From Nostoc linckia NIES-25 (lineage in GTDB: Bacteria > Cyanobacteriota > Cyanobacteriia > Cyanobacteriales > Nostocaceae), in contig NZ_AP018222.1 of assembly GCF_002368035.1 (NCBI RefSeq), forward strand, positions 1,373,630 to 1,437,629: DNA of 64,000 bases, in the 5' to 3' direction. Positions 35,651 through 44,363 of this stretch are shown here, in pieces. Each line of letters opens with the position of its first letter. The stretch's first letter is position 1. A program made the translations under genes and the position numbers. Below the pieces are notes generated by a model. It saw only the letters and a program-made list of their open reading frames with translations. It was not told the DNA's origin and did not search any database.

Positions 35651-36859
35651 GTGACTCAGGAAGCTGAGGATATCCAGAAATCCGAAAATGCTCTGACTCC
35701 CAGGCAGCAGAAGCAGCGATTAACGGAACTGGCAATGGTGTTTTTGCGATTGGGAACGATCGCTTTTGGCGGTCCTGCTGCCCATATTGCCATGATGGAC
35801 AATGAGGTGGTGAATCGCCGTCAGTGGATGAGCCGGGAGAAGTTGTTAGATTTATTGGGGATTACGAATTTGATTCCGGGCCCCAACTCAACGGAATTAG
35901 CAATTCACATTGGCTACGAACGAGCGGGATGGCGTGGTTTACTGGTTGCGGGAAGTTGCTTTATTTTCCCTGCAATGGCGATCGTATGGATATTAGCCGC
36001 CATATATGCCCGCTATCAAACTGTTCCCCAGGTGGAATGGTTGCTTTATGGAATTAAACCCGTAATTATTGCTGTGGTGCTTCAGGCTGTGTGGAATCTG
36101 GGCAAAAAGGCAGCCAAAGATGTACCGACAATTATTGCAGGGGTAGCGGCGATGTCTACGACGGGCTTCGCCAACGCTGCTTACTTTGCTGGACTGAATG
36201 AAATTTTGGTGCTGATTTTACTAGGTGCGGCAGTGATGCTACTGAAGAATTGGCAAAATAGAGGAAACATAACAGGAGCATTCCTATTGCCATTTTCAGG
36301 TGTTTTGGCTCAGGTTGGTAGCACAACAGCAGTCACATCACTTAGTTGGATGAATGTGTTTTTCTTCTTTGTCAAAATTGGCTGTGTTCTCTACGGCAGC
36401 GGTTACGTATTGCTGGCATTTCTGCAACGAGAATTAGTTGAGCGCAACCAGTGGCTTACGTCCCAGCAGCTTTTAGATGCCGTGGCCATCGGGCAATTTA
36501 CACCAGGCCCAGTTTTTACCACTGCCACATTTATCGGCTATTTGTTAGCGGGAAATGCGGGAGCGATCGCCGGTACAATTGGGATTTTCTTACCAGCTTT
36601 TGTGCTGGTGTGGGTAGTTAATCCTTGGGTTTCTAAGTTGCGTCAATCTCGTTGGGCAAGCGGATTTTTAGATGGCGTGAATGCGGCTTCTCTAGGATTA
36701 ATGGCAGGAGTTACCTACACATTAGGACGAGCCGCACTAGTGGATTGGTTAACAATTACTCTGGCAATTGTAAGTGCGATCGCTGTGTTTCGATTCAAAA
36801 TAAACTCTGCTTGGTTAGTGCTAGCAGGGGGAGCGATCGGATTTGTTTCACGCATATAG
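35651..36859 (+). CDS. chrA: chromate transporter ChrA
   Basis: The 402-residue membrane protein has the two homologous CHR halves. The first contains FGGPAAHIAMMDNEVV, RRQWMS and IPGPNSTELAIHIGYERAG; the second contains YGSGYVLLAFLQRELV, ERNQWL, and VAIGQFTPGPVFTTATFIGY. Ten to twelve hydrophobic helices are visible. The family exports chromate, driven by the proton gradient, although many environmental members are untested and may carry other anions. A GTG start with upstream AGGAAA gives MTQEAEDIQK. The 3' end runs into a G/C repeat. Confidence 0.93.
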   Translation: MTQEAEDIQKSENALTPRQQKQRLTELAMVFLRLGTIAFGGPAAHIAMMDNEVVNRRQWMSREKLLDLLGITNLIPGPNSTELAIHIGYERAGWRGLLVAGSCFIFPAMAIVWILAAIYARYQTVPQVEWLLYGIKPVIIAVVLQAVWNLGKKAAKDVPTIIAGVAAMSTTGFANAAYFAGLNEILVLILLGAAVMLLKNWQNRGNITGAFLLPFSGVLAQVGSTTAVTSLSWMNVFFFFVKIGCVLYGSGYVLLAFLQRELVERNQWLTSQQLLDAVAIGQFTPGPVFTTATFIGYLLAGNAGAIAGTIGIFLPAFVLVWVVNPWVSKLRQSRWASGFLDGVNAASLGLMAGVTYTLGRAALVDWLTITLAIVSAIAVFRFKINSAWLVLAGGAIGFVSRI

Positions 36860-36861
36860 TG

Positions 36862-36990
36862 TTGGGCATGGGGCATTCGGCATGGGGAGAGGGGCGAGAT
36901 AAGGAAGAAAGATTGCTGCCCTGTCTCTCTTGTCTCCCTCATCACCCCATCTCCCCACCTCCCCATCTCCCTCATCCCCTCATCGCCCTT
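36862..36990. repeat. G-run/C-run hairpin between convergent chrA and sensor kinase
   Basis: TGGGGCATTCGGCATGGGGA on the left is mirrored by CCCCATCTCCCCACCTCCCC and ATCTCCCTCATCCCCTCATC on the right. The stop codon of the minus-strand kinase gene lies inside the C-rich arm. Confidence 0.7.
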
Positions 36991-38093
36991 CTTCGCAAGC
37001 GGAACCAAAATCTAGAACCGCCTTCCGCGCGGGGTAAATAACCAATACTACCTCCCCAGCGTTCTAGTGTGATTTTACAGAAATAAAGGCCTAGACCGGC
37101 TCTGCCGGGTTTATCTTTGCCTTGGGAGAACTTTTGAAATAAATTTTTGACCATTTCTGGTGGTACGCCGGAACCGCGATCGTCTACATTAACTAAAACA
37201 TATTCTCCATCCAACTGGAGACTAATAGTAACAATAGAATTTTGAACGCTATAACGATAAGCATTCTCTACTAAATTAGAAATCACTCTATCTAAACGAG
37301 ATTTTTCTCCGATAACTCTCCAGTCTATTTTGGTGTCAATTTGGTTACCAAGCGCTAATTGGATATTTTTTTGGGAAAAAGTGGGTTTTAAAAATTCAAT
37401 TACTTCTTGTATAGAATTTAAAATATTAGGTAATTCTTGAATATCGGCACTAGAATTTTCTAATGATACTACTTCAGTAGAGAAAATATCTAAAATATCT
37501 TTAATTAGTTCCTGCTGCTTTAAACATTGCTGTCTACCAACTTCTAAATATTCTTTTCCCTTGAGCGTTAAATTTTCATATTCTAATAGTGATAAACAGC
37601 CATTTATAGCACTTAATTGACCTGCTACATCATGCATAATACAATGGAGCAAAATATCTTTTTTTTGGTTATCTTTGAGTAATTGATAATAAATTAATTC
37701 ATATTCTCTACCTTTTTGTATAAGATATTGCTTATCTTGATAAGTTTCTTCTAAAAGCTCAATCAATAAAATTTTTTTATTATTTACAAAAAGCGCATAA
37801 GCTTCCAATTGATATTCTTGTCCATTTGTATCTACTTCAGTCCATAAACCCGAACTGAGTTTTTTACCGCTATTACTCAGCCAAAATTCTTCAGCATCAA
37901 TTAAAAAGTTTTTTAAAAAACAAAATTTTTCCTCTGGTACTGATATATTCATCCCTGAGGTTAATTTCTGATGGCAAAATTGATTTAACCAATCAGGAGT
38001 ATTACCAATAATTTTAAATAAGCCTGTATTAATATACTCTAGAGTTAAAATGTTTAAACCAGCCAGCACATCGTTTGTAATAGATGTATTCAT
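36972..38093 (-). CDS. sensor histidine kinase of the GTPase cassette
   Basis: The 373-residue soluble kinase has an N-terminal PAS-like region (about 1-130: LFKIIGNTPDWLNQFC), then DHp with IMHDVAGQLSAINGCLSLL. His154 is the likely phosphorylation site, although the surrounding H-box is unusual. The HATPase domain has N-box NLVENAYRYS (Asn277), VDDRGSGVPPEMV and GRAGLGL (330-336). No response regulator gene is adjacent. It is the last gene of the five-gene cassette (46 bp after the PAS-like gene). Its last residues (RRRAMRG) are encoded in a C-rich repeat. Confidence 0.88.
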   Translation of the reverse strand: MNTSITNDVLAGLNILTLEYINTGLFKIIGNTPDWLNQFCHQKLTSGMNISVPEEKFCFLKNFLIDAEEFWLSNSGKKLSSGLWTEVDTNGQEYQLEAYALFVNNKKILLIELLEETYQDKQYLIQKGREYELIYYQLLKDNQKKDILLHCIMHDVAGQLSAINGCLSLLEYENLTLKGKEYLEVGRQQCLKQQELIKDILDIFSTEVVSLENSSADIQELPNILNSIQEVIEFLKPTFSQKNIQLALGNQIDTKIDWRVIGEKSRLDRVISNLVENAYRYSVQNSIVTISLQLDGEYVLVNVDDRGSGVPPEMVKNLFQKFSQGKDKPGRAGLGLYFCKITLERWGGSIGYLPRAEGGSRFWFRLRRRAMRG

Positions 38094-38139
38094 ATTTTAA
38101 TTTTGGATGATTAATTTGGATTTCACCTGACTAATAGAA

Positions 38140-38529
38140 CTATTTATTTAATTTTTCTTGTAAAAGACTAAATTCATTAGCTTTTTGTTGAGTAGTAAAG
38201 AGATGGTTTTCATCGCAGGTACTATCTAACAATAACACCCAATCTCCTTCTTCAGTGGAGAACATATGAACATCTGCACAGCTGCCATACTCTGTTTTTA
38301 TAAATGGTAGAAATACAGAAGTATCATCGAGTGGTAGTAAACCCTCTAGAAAATAAACTTGCTCTTTAATATTTTCTCCTTTAGTGAGGTTAGTAATTCC
38401 ATATTCTGCCAATTTGCCTCCCCAATCTAATAGGCTCCCATCTTTGTTCACCAACAGATAGGCAAGAGAACGCTCTGCTGTTAGAAAATTGATAAGATAG
38501 GTAATCACAGTATTAGGGACATCTAGCAT
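38140..38529 (-). CDS. PAS-like small protein of the GTPase cassette
   Basis: The 129-residue protein has a PAS-like core: YLLVNKDGSLLDWGGKLAEY, then VYFLEGLLPL and GSCADVHMFSTEEGDWVLLLD. Similar segments occur in cyanobacterial signalling proteins. I do not recognise a named family. Its stop and start are immediately adjacent to the GTPase gene (no gap), so the two are made together and may bind one another, possibly as GTPase-activating or sensing partner (inference). Confidence 0.7.
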   Translation of the reverse strand: MLDVPNTVITYLINFLTAERSLAYLLVNKDGSLLDWGGKLAEYGITNLTKGENIKEQVYFLEGLLPLDDTSVFLPFIKTEYGSCADVHMFSTEEGDWVLLLDSTCDENHLFTTQQKANEFSLLQEKLNK

Positions 38530-39030
38530 TTAGGAATCCAAAATTTTCTTAGCAAGAGTTTGAAAAATTTCTTCGACACCGAGTCCATTTTTAGCACTTG
38601 TTTGAATCACAGTCCAACCCTTTTCTATCACCTCATCTAGTTCATTAGGTTCAATTTCCCATTCATCTGTAATATCGTATTTGTTCATCACCAAAATAAA
38701 TGGAACTTTCCCAATGGCATCTTCTACTCTTGTTTGTAGATCGAAAGCTTTTTCTAAAGTATTACGCCTCGTACCATCTGCGACTAATAAATAACCAGCA
38801 CAACCGCGTAAGTAAGACATTCGCACTTTTTGAAATTCATCTTCTCCATAAAGATCCCAAAGAATCAGATTTATCTTATTATCTTCGATATCTATAGTTT
38901 TTTTGTCAATTTTTACACCTACAGTCGTATGGTATTTTTCAGAAAAAATACTGCGAACAAACCTCGATACTAAACTAGTTTTACCTGTAGCAAATGCACC
39001 TATCATACAAATTTTTTTTTGAAAAACCAT
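38530..39030 (-). CDS. Ras/Rab-like small GTPase
   Basis: The 166-residue single-domain GTPase has G1 GAFATGKT (11-18), the switch I Thr in TTVG (35-38), G3 DLYGED (59-64), G4 NKYD (116-119) and G5 SAK (145-147). Two positions differ from Ras: Gly12 is Phe13 and the catalytic Gln61 is Glu63. Both changes would slow intrinsic GTP hydrolysis in Ras-type proteins, so a dedicated GAP is likely. Bacterial relatives include MglA, which works with roadblock-domain MglB in polarity. Here the adjacent gene product has a roadblock-like part. Confidence 0.92.
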   Translation of the reverse strand: MVFQKKICMIGAFATGKTSLVSRFVRSIFSEKYHTTVGVKIDKKTIDIEDNKINLILWDLYGEDEFQKVRMSYLRGCAGYLLVADGTRRNTLEKAFDLQTRVEDAIGKVPFILVMNKYDITDEWEIEPNELDEVIEKGWTVIQTSAKNGLGVEEIFQTLAKKILDS

Positions 39031-39048
39031 AAATAAATTGGTATATTT

Positions 39049-40842
39049 TTAGTCAGATTTATTAGCTATAAATACTTTAAAAGATACTCGACGGCTACTA
39101 ATATTTTGAGTTTGTGGTGTTAGTTGTGGCTGCAAAGGTTGGTTATAACTTACACCTATTGGTTGAAGTTGTTTTGTATTGATTCCTTGGGATTTGAAAT
39201 AAGATACAATTTTTTCAGCACGAGCTTGACTGAGGAGCATATTTGTTTGCTCTGTTCCTGTGTTATTGGTATGTCCAATAATTTGAATTTGCACGTCTTT
39301 ATTTAAATACTTAGCAATATTCAAAAAATTGCGTATTGACATGGTTAAACTAGGTAGTTTAGTAACTTCACCAGAGCTAAATTCAACTCTACCTTCGACA
39401 AAAAACAATATTTTTTGTTCTATTTGTTTTTTATACTCCTCCAATTGACTAAGTTCTATTTCTACAATATTATTATCCTGAAATTGAGTGATTCCGGGAA
39501 TAAAATTCCATAATTTACGGGCTTGTAAAATCCATTGACGGGATGCATAACCTGTGACGTTGAGAATACCGTTTCGATCGACTTGTAGTGATACAGTTGG
39601 GGGTGGATGTAACAATTGTTTAACTCTTTTGGTAGTAAATTGTGGTTCCAAAGACAAGTAAGGTTGCCACTGACTAATTACTGTTTTAGGGTTAAGATTT
39701 GTTTGTTGTATAAGTGTATTAGGATCTACTGCTAGAGGATCGCGCATTCCCCTAATAAAGTACTTGCCAAAACTTTGCTGGGAGTTAATTACAACAATTC
39801 CTGGCTGAGAGTTGAGTTTTTGGAGATAGGCCCGCCAACGGAGTTGTTCTCTAATAGTAAAAAAGCCCCAAGTTCCAAAAGCGATCGCCATTACACCTAA
39901 TAAAATCCAAGCATAAGTATAATTTTTTTTAGCAGCAGATTTATATTTAACTACCAGGCAATCTTCTAAATCGGGCTTACTGACATCAAATATTTCTGTA
40001 TCTCCAGCAAAATCTTTAATTTCTCTACTAAACTTCAGGTGAATTTTTTCGATCGCTTCTTGTAAAACTAACCTTAATTCTTGGGGGGGATTTCCCCGAA
40101 TCATTGCCGCTATTAATGCTTGTGGCCCCTCTTCAATCCAAATTATGACTTCTCCAAAACGTAAACTTTTTATCCCATCTCCTTTTTGGACGTTGAACGA
40201 ATCTTTGATAAAATCTTGGATAGCTGTCAACATAGCAGCCACTAAATCTGGATCTTGAATCGTAACCTGCTTTGTTACTAAATGTTGAAGTAATAATCCA
40301 GATTCTTTATGAATCAGAAATATTTGTTCCACTCGGTAAACTAACGTCCGTAGCAGCACAATTTCTGCAAACGATCTTCCTGTGCGTTGCGCTTCCAATC
40401 TCCACTGAAAACTTTGTGGAGACAAGCTATGTTCTAGAGTTTGATTCAAAGATTGAATCATTTCTTCAAGAGCTGTAGAAATCGCCTTGCGCGTAGCTGG
40501 GCCAATTATTGGAAATAATGCATCTGCCAGCACATTATGGTCTTGTTTAACAGAAACTTGAATGGCTTCTTCAACAGTTGATACCATTACCTCTCCAAGT
40601 TGTTTATCTTGCTTTGAGCGCAGGACAACAGCTTCTGGAAGCATTTTACTAATATCTTCTGGTTCAATTTCGGGATTTTCTAGTCGCTCATAAAGTCTTT
40701 CAAGTTTAGTCGGCTCAATATCTAGCAGCAAACTACGGAGTATAATTAATTCATCTTTGATTTCGGAGGTCTGGCTATTGCTTTGCAAACCTTCAGGAGA
40801 CACTTTTGGTATTTGATTAATCGGAGAGTCACTCATTACCAA
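39049..40842 (-). CDS. roadblock-like/OmpA-domain membrane protein
   Basis: The 597-residue protein has a large cytosolic part (1-305), one membrane helix (308-330) and a periplasmic part ending in an OmpA/MotB peptidoglycan-binding domain (about 476-592, with GHTNNTGTEQTNMLLSQARA and Arg585). A BON-like stretch lies at about 415-470 (SLQVDRNGILNVTGYA). Within the cytosolic part, residues 165-270 (VYRVEQIFLIHKESGLLLQH...QDFIKDSF...IIWIEEGP) resemble a roadblock/longin fold (inference). The protein can therefore link a cytosolic GTPase to the cell wall. It is 18 bp upstream of the GTPase gene. Confidence 0.83.
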   Translation of the reverse strand: MVMSDSPINQIPKVSPEGLQSNSQTSEIKDELIILRSLLLDIEPTKLERLYERLENPEIEPEDISKMLPEAVVLRSKQDKQLGEVMVSTVEEAIQVSVKQDHNVLADALFPIIGPATRKAISTALEEMIQSLNQTLEHSLSPQSFQWRLEAQRTGRSFAEIVLLRTLVYRVEQIFLIHKESGLLLQHLVTKQVTIQDPDLVAAMLTAIQDFIKDSFNVQKGDGIKSLRFGEVIIWIEEGPQALIAAMIRGNPPQELRLVLQEAIEKIHLKFSREIKDFAGDTEIFDVSKPDLEDCLVVKYKSAAKKNYTYAWILLGVMAIAFGTWGFFTIREQLRWRAYLQKLNSQPGIVVINSQQSFGKYFIRGMRDPLAVDPNTLIQQTNLNPKTVISQWQPYLSLEPQFTTKRVKQLLHPPPTVSLQVDRNGILNVTGYASRQWILQARKLWNFIPGITQFQDNNIVEIELSQLEEYKKQIEQKILFFVEGRVEFSSGEVTKLPSLTMSIRNFLNIAKYLNKDVQIQIIGHTNNTGTEQTNMLLSQARAEKIVSYFKSQGINTKQLQPIGVSYNQPLQPQLTPQTQNISSRRVSFKVFIANKSD

Positions 40843-40948
40843 AATCCCTTAGTCCCTAATTGAAATGAAGTAACATTTTTTGTTAACAGAATAACTGTAC
40901 TAACGCTCAAGCAATCAACTTTATATTTCCTAAATTTTGAGTTTAAGA

Positions 40949-41548
40949 CTAGTTTTCTGTTTTCAGGCGCACAGCTAATTCTGCGAACATAGCTGCAAGA
41001 TTAGAACGGTCTGTTTTGTCTCTACGAAGATCTTGGACTTCCCGCTCTAGTAAAACTAAAATTTCTTGAGATTTTTTTTGAATATCATCTTGTAAACTTT
41101 TAGATTGGTTGAGAATTTTTTCGTGTAACTCTCGTTGACTATTGGTAGCTTGTTCGTCAATTTGATTCAACTTATTTTCTAGAGATATAGTTATATTTTT
41201 ATTTTCTTCTGCAAATGCTTTCACATGAATATCGCGTTCTTTCTGCTCGTTTTTTAGACGTTGTGTTAAGGAATCAACTTCTTGCCTTACATAATTTTCT
41301 AAAGCATCTAAACGTTTTTTATTTTCATCTCGCACGTTAGTAAATTCTTGAATTAGTCGTTCTTCTAAACGGCTAAATCTTTTTTCCATATCTCGAATTT
41401 GATTTCCAACAAGAATTTCTCTAACTTTATCTAAATTCCTACTTTCGCTAATGCCATTACTAAATTGGAGATCGTTGCTTGCTGAATTCGATCCATCTTG
41501 TTCTACTTTAAATGAATTATGATTGATGTATTCTTCTGGTGGGTTCAT
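40949..41548 (-). CDS. coiled-coil protein, first gene of the GTPase cassette
   Basis: The 199-residue soluble protein is nearly all charged heptads from residue 45 onward (IRDMEKRFSRLEERLIQEF, ENKKRLDALENYVRQEVDSL, KSLQDDIQKKSQEILVLLER) and ends in a short helix FAELAVRLKTEN. It has no signal peptide, and long coiled coils point to a scaffold or filament. Similar coiled-coil genes often accompany cyanobacterial GTPase modules, but I do not know a named family. A 106-bp gap separates it from the OmpA gene. Confidence 0.75.
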   Translation of the reverse strand: MNPPEEYINHNSFKVEQDGSNSASNDLQFSNGISESRNLDKVREILVGNQIRDMEKRFSRLEERLIQEFTNVRDENKKRLDALENYVRQEVDSLTQRLKNEQKERDIHVKAFAEENKNITISLENKLNQIDEQATNSQRELHEKILNQSKSLQDDIQKKSQEILVLLEREVQDLRRDKTDRSNLAAMFAELAVRLKTEN

Positions 41549-41648
41549 ATTTTTAATTCCTTTTGAAAATAAATCTGGCTTTGGTTGTTAGCTTTGATAC
41601 TATATTCATAGTCTAGACAATAACTAAGTATAAAGGATATTTATACAT

Positions 41649-41676
41649 TAAAAAAATATATCCACTTGGATATATT
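41649..41676 (-). terminator. intrinsic terminator of the DUF4091 gene
   Basis: On the minus strand, AATATATCCA and TGGATATATT form a perfect 10-bp stem with a 2-nt loop, followed by a run of T. It lies about 50 nt past the DUF4091 stop and separates that gene from the GTPase cassette. Confidence 0.75.
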
Positions 41677-41724
41677 AAAAAATATCTAAATTTTAGTCAA
41701 AGTAATGATGAATTTCTCAATAAT

Positions 41725-43368
41725 CTATTGAGAAGAGAGTCTATGTATTTCCTCGCCCAACTGTCGCCTCGTTGATTCCAGCACAGTTGTATCCCGCGTC
41801 CAGTGCTGCCAGTCAAGTCCGACACGCCGAGCTAATGAAAGCGCCCACTGTTGGCGACTGCGATTTTTAAGTATTTCCAGATACTCGTAATCTTCTACCC
41901 CTTCTCTAAGCCACTTTAGCCTCATGGAAGGAACAACTCCTTTGATGCCTACTTGTTTCCCTGGATAAAACAACATTCCTTCCCCAGGAAAATAGTGTTT
42001 GTATTTCTTTTGGAAATAAGTTTGAACGTCGTTCCAAGGATCTTTTGTCCATAGATCGACTCGCCAGTATAAAATCCCCGTAAGCCCAAGACTTTGGCTA
42101 ATAAAACCTGGATGAATTCTGTAGTTTATTGGTTCAAAGTCTATCTGCCATTTAGGAGAGTATCCGTCTTGCACTAAAGCATTGTAAGACCAAACTTTAT
42201 CTCCTTTTTGCAAAACTTTATTAATTCGATCGCGAGCTTCATCATAGACTTCTGGCAATACTATCCATATATCTACAGCTGTACGTCCAGTTCCAGAACC
42301 ATCATCATAAAGTGCAGGTGTAGGAGTCATTGCTAAAGCAGTTGCAATTCCAGCTTGATGAAAATTTCGCGCCCATTCTTTTACTGGTTCAATTAAATTT
42401 GAACAGTTATCAATTTCATCAGCATATCTGGCGTAGAGAAATAAACCCGATTTATGTTTATCAGCAATACTTTTTATCTTTTTAACAGAAGGTGCTGGAG
42501 CCATTTTGCAAGTACTAACATTAGCGCCACTCCAAAAAGGAAGACTCCGGGAACGCAACCCCCATTGCTTAATTAACTCTGGCTCATATGCAGGATTAAA
42601 ATGAGCGTCAGGCATTAATTTATGTTTGAGAAGTTCGATCATCTCGCTTTTATCTTCATGTTCGTAAAATGTGAACTCAGAATTCAGGGATGGTTTGATC
42701 GGTAGCTCAAAATTCCAAACTTTCAGGTGAATTTTTCCTGCGATCGCTCCTCGATCGCTACTAACAGTAAAAGTACCTCGATAGTCACCAGCTTCGGCAT
42801 TGCGGGGTACAAAAATGTCTACCCAAATAGGTTGGTTATTCCGAGCTTTTAAGTTGAATGGAACAGCGTCTAATTCAGCACCTGTAATATCTTTTTTGCT
42901 TTCAGGATTAATAAACGGAATTAGCCCATCAGCATACCATCCAGTACCTAAAGATGGATTGCTACTACCTTTTTTGTTAGGGCTGGAATGGGTAACACGA
43001 ACGTAATGTTCGCGGTAGAGTGTAATGTTTGTGTTGGAAATTACTCGATTGTTTGCAGCAGACAAATCTGAAACTACAACATTTACATTTTTAAGACCGC
43101 TATTAGGTGCGCCAATTACTATCTGAAAAGGTTCATATTCTCCCCGCGCCGCATACAAATCAATCTCGGTTTTATTTCCTGGTGGGTCTGTTTGCTTTAT
43201 TCTTTCTAGACTTGGAGCTACCCATACAAAAGGGCGATCGCCTAAAGATGAGTTATTAGCTAATAATCCGATATTGGAACAAGCAAATAAAGTAAATACT
43301 GTCCCCAATATCCCAAAGATAAGTTTGAGTTTGTTAACAAGCCTGAGCTTTCTATTTAAAAAAGACAC
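41725..43368 (-). CDS. DUF4091 (GH123-like) predicted lipoprotein
   Basis: The 547-residue protein starts with a lipoprotein-like signal (hydrophobic 15-28, TLFACS with Cys30). It has an N-terminal beta-sandwich (YAARGEYEPFQIVI, VVVSDLS) and a TIM-barrel-like C-terminal part carrying the DUF4091 landmarks GILYWRVDLWTKDPW, GMLFYPG and SMRLKWLREGVEDYEYLEIL. The domain is related to glycoside hydrolase family 123, so it probably acts on amino-sugar-containing polysaccharide at the cell surface (inference). Its place next to exopolysaccharide-related genes fits. Confidence 0.83.
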   Translation of the reverse strand: MSFLNRKLRLVNKLKLIFGILGTVFTLFACSNIGLLANNSSLGDRPFVWVAPSLERIKQTDPPGNKTEIDLYAARGEYEPFQIVIGAPNSGLKNVNVVVSDLSAANNRVISNTNITLYREHYVRVTHSSPNKKGSSNPSLGTGWYADGLIPFINPESKKDITGAELDAVPFNLKARNNQPIWVDIFVPRNAEAGDYRGTFTVSSDRGAIAGKIHLKVWNFELPIKPSLNSEFTFYEHEDKSEMIELLKHKLMPDAHFNPAYEPELIKQWGLRSRSLPFWSGANVSTCKMAPAPSVKKIKSIADKHKSGLFLYARYADEIDNCSNLIEPVKEWARNFHQAGIATALAMTPTPALYDDGSGTGRTAVDIWIVLPEVYDEARDRINKVLQKGDKVWSYNALVQDGYSPKWQIDFEPINYRIHPGFISQSLGLTGILYWRVDLWTKDPWNDVQTYFQKKYKHYFPGEGMLFYPGKQVGIKGVVPSMRLKWLREGVEDYEYLEILKNRSRQQWALSLARRVGLDWQHWTRDTTVLESTRRQLGEEIHRLSSQ

Positions 43369-44363
43369 TTCAAATTCTCCTGATTCAAATCTTCTTGAAG
43401 CGAGAGATAACTTTTACACTTGGAGATTATTAAATGCCTGAAATATCAATTTACCATTTCACGATGCTTTCTCTAAGAGCTATGCAACTTGCAAAAGCCC
43501 TAAGAGGTTGTTTGAAAAGTAGTTTGTTGTGATTTTAGGCACTTTATCGATCCCCCCTAACCCACGCCACTTGCTCATGGGGGAAACCCCCATGAGCAAG
43601 TGGCGTGGATTTAGGGAGATCTAGAACGTTTTGCTACCGACGGACTTTTCAAACATCCTCTAAGCTAACTATATAAAGTTTATGTAAAGCTTAAAGGTTT
43701 TTTAAGGTAAAAAATTTACAGCCAAAATATAAATTTAATTTATATTTTTTTGAATTCTTATCTTTATTACAAAAGTTTTGATCGTAAATAAAAAAAATTA
43801 TTTTTAACAAAAAAAACCGTTTTTGAAACATAAGTTAATAACTAAAACTCTTTTAAGCTAAAAAAGCTATTAACGTTTGCCAAAAAATTCTCAGGTTTAA
43901 AAAATATTTAATTAAAATTAATAGTTACATTGCCATCTATTATTAGCGGCATTTATCAAGATTTTAAAGATTTTGTAAAGAAATTTCGTTAACCTATCGT
44001 TCGTGATAAGTAAATAGTTACAGCTTGGCTCAAAAAATTTGACAATTTTACAAAAAAATTAAAATTATCGATCTAACTACTTATCATTTGGTAATTAAGT
44101 AATTTTTAGAAACATAAATTATCTAATTTTGTAGAGTAGGCGTCTGCTTAGCGCACAATCTAAGGCAGGCTTTTGTGACTTGCCGACAATAATTAATTGG
44201 ATATTTTTTGTTTAGAAGTTTCTAAGCAAACAATTTAATGTTTTCTAACTTAATACTACGCAAATGGCAAGGGATCGACATTCAACTGATGAATAGTTCC
44301 CGATGAATAGTTCTTTGGCTGAGGCTGAACTTACGTATTAGTTATAAATTCAGGAGAAATAAC
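43369..44363. promoter_or_regulatory. 995-bp non-coding region upstream of RTX gene 1
   Basis: It contains the MITE at 43,501-43,663, then AT-rich DNA. Parts of it are repeated upstream of RTX gene 2: TACGCAAATGGCAAG at 44,257 and 46,869; AAATTATC(T/C)AAT..TTTTGTAG; TAGTTA(T/A)AAATTCAGGAGAAATAA directly before the start codons. The divergent promoters of the DUF4091 and RTX genes must lie here. No RNA gene was recognised. Confidence 0.6.
43501..43663. mobile_element. MITE-like element A (TIR AGAGGTTGTTTGAAAAGT)
   Basis: Terminal repeats TAAGAGGTTGTTTGAAAAGT (43,501-43,520) and ACTTTTCAAACATCCTCTAA (43,644-43,663) enclose GTGATTTTAGGCAC. A perfect hairpin (GCCACTTGCTCATGGGGG / CCCCCATGAGCAAGTGGC) lies inside. 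No coding capacity. An inverted relative lies at 47,026-47,195. Confidence 0.78.
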
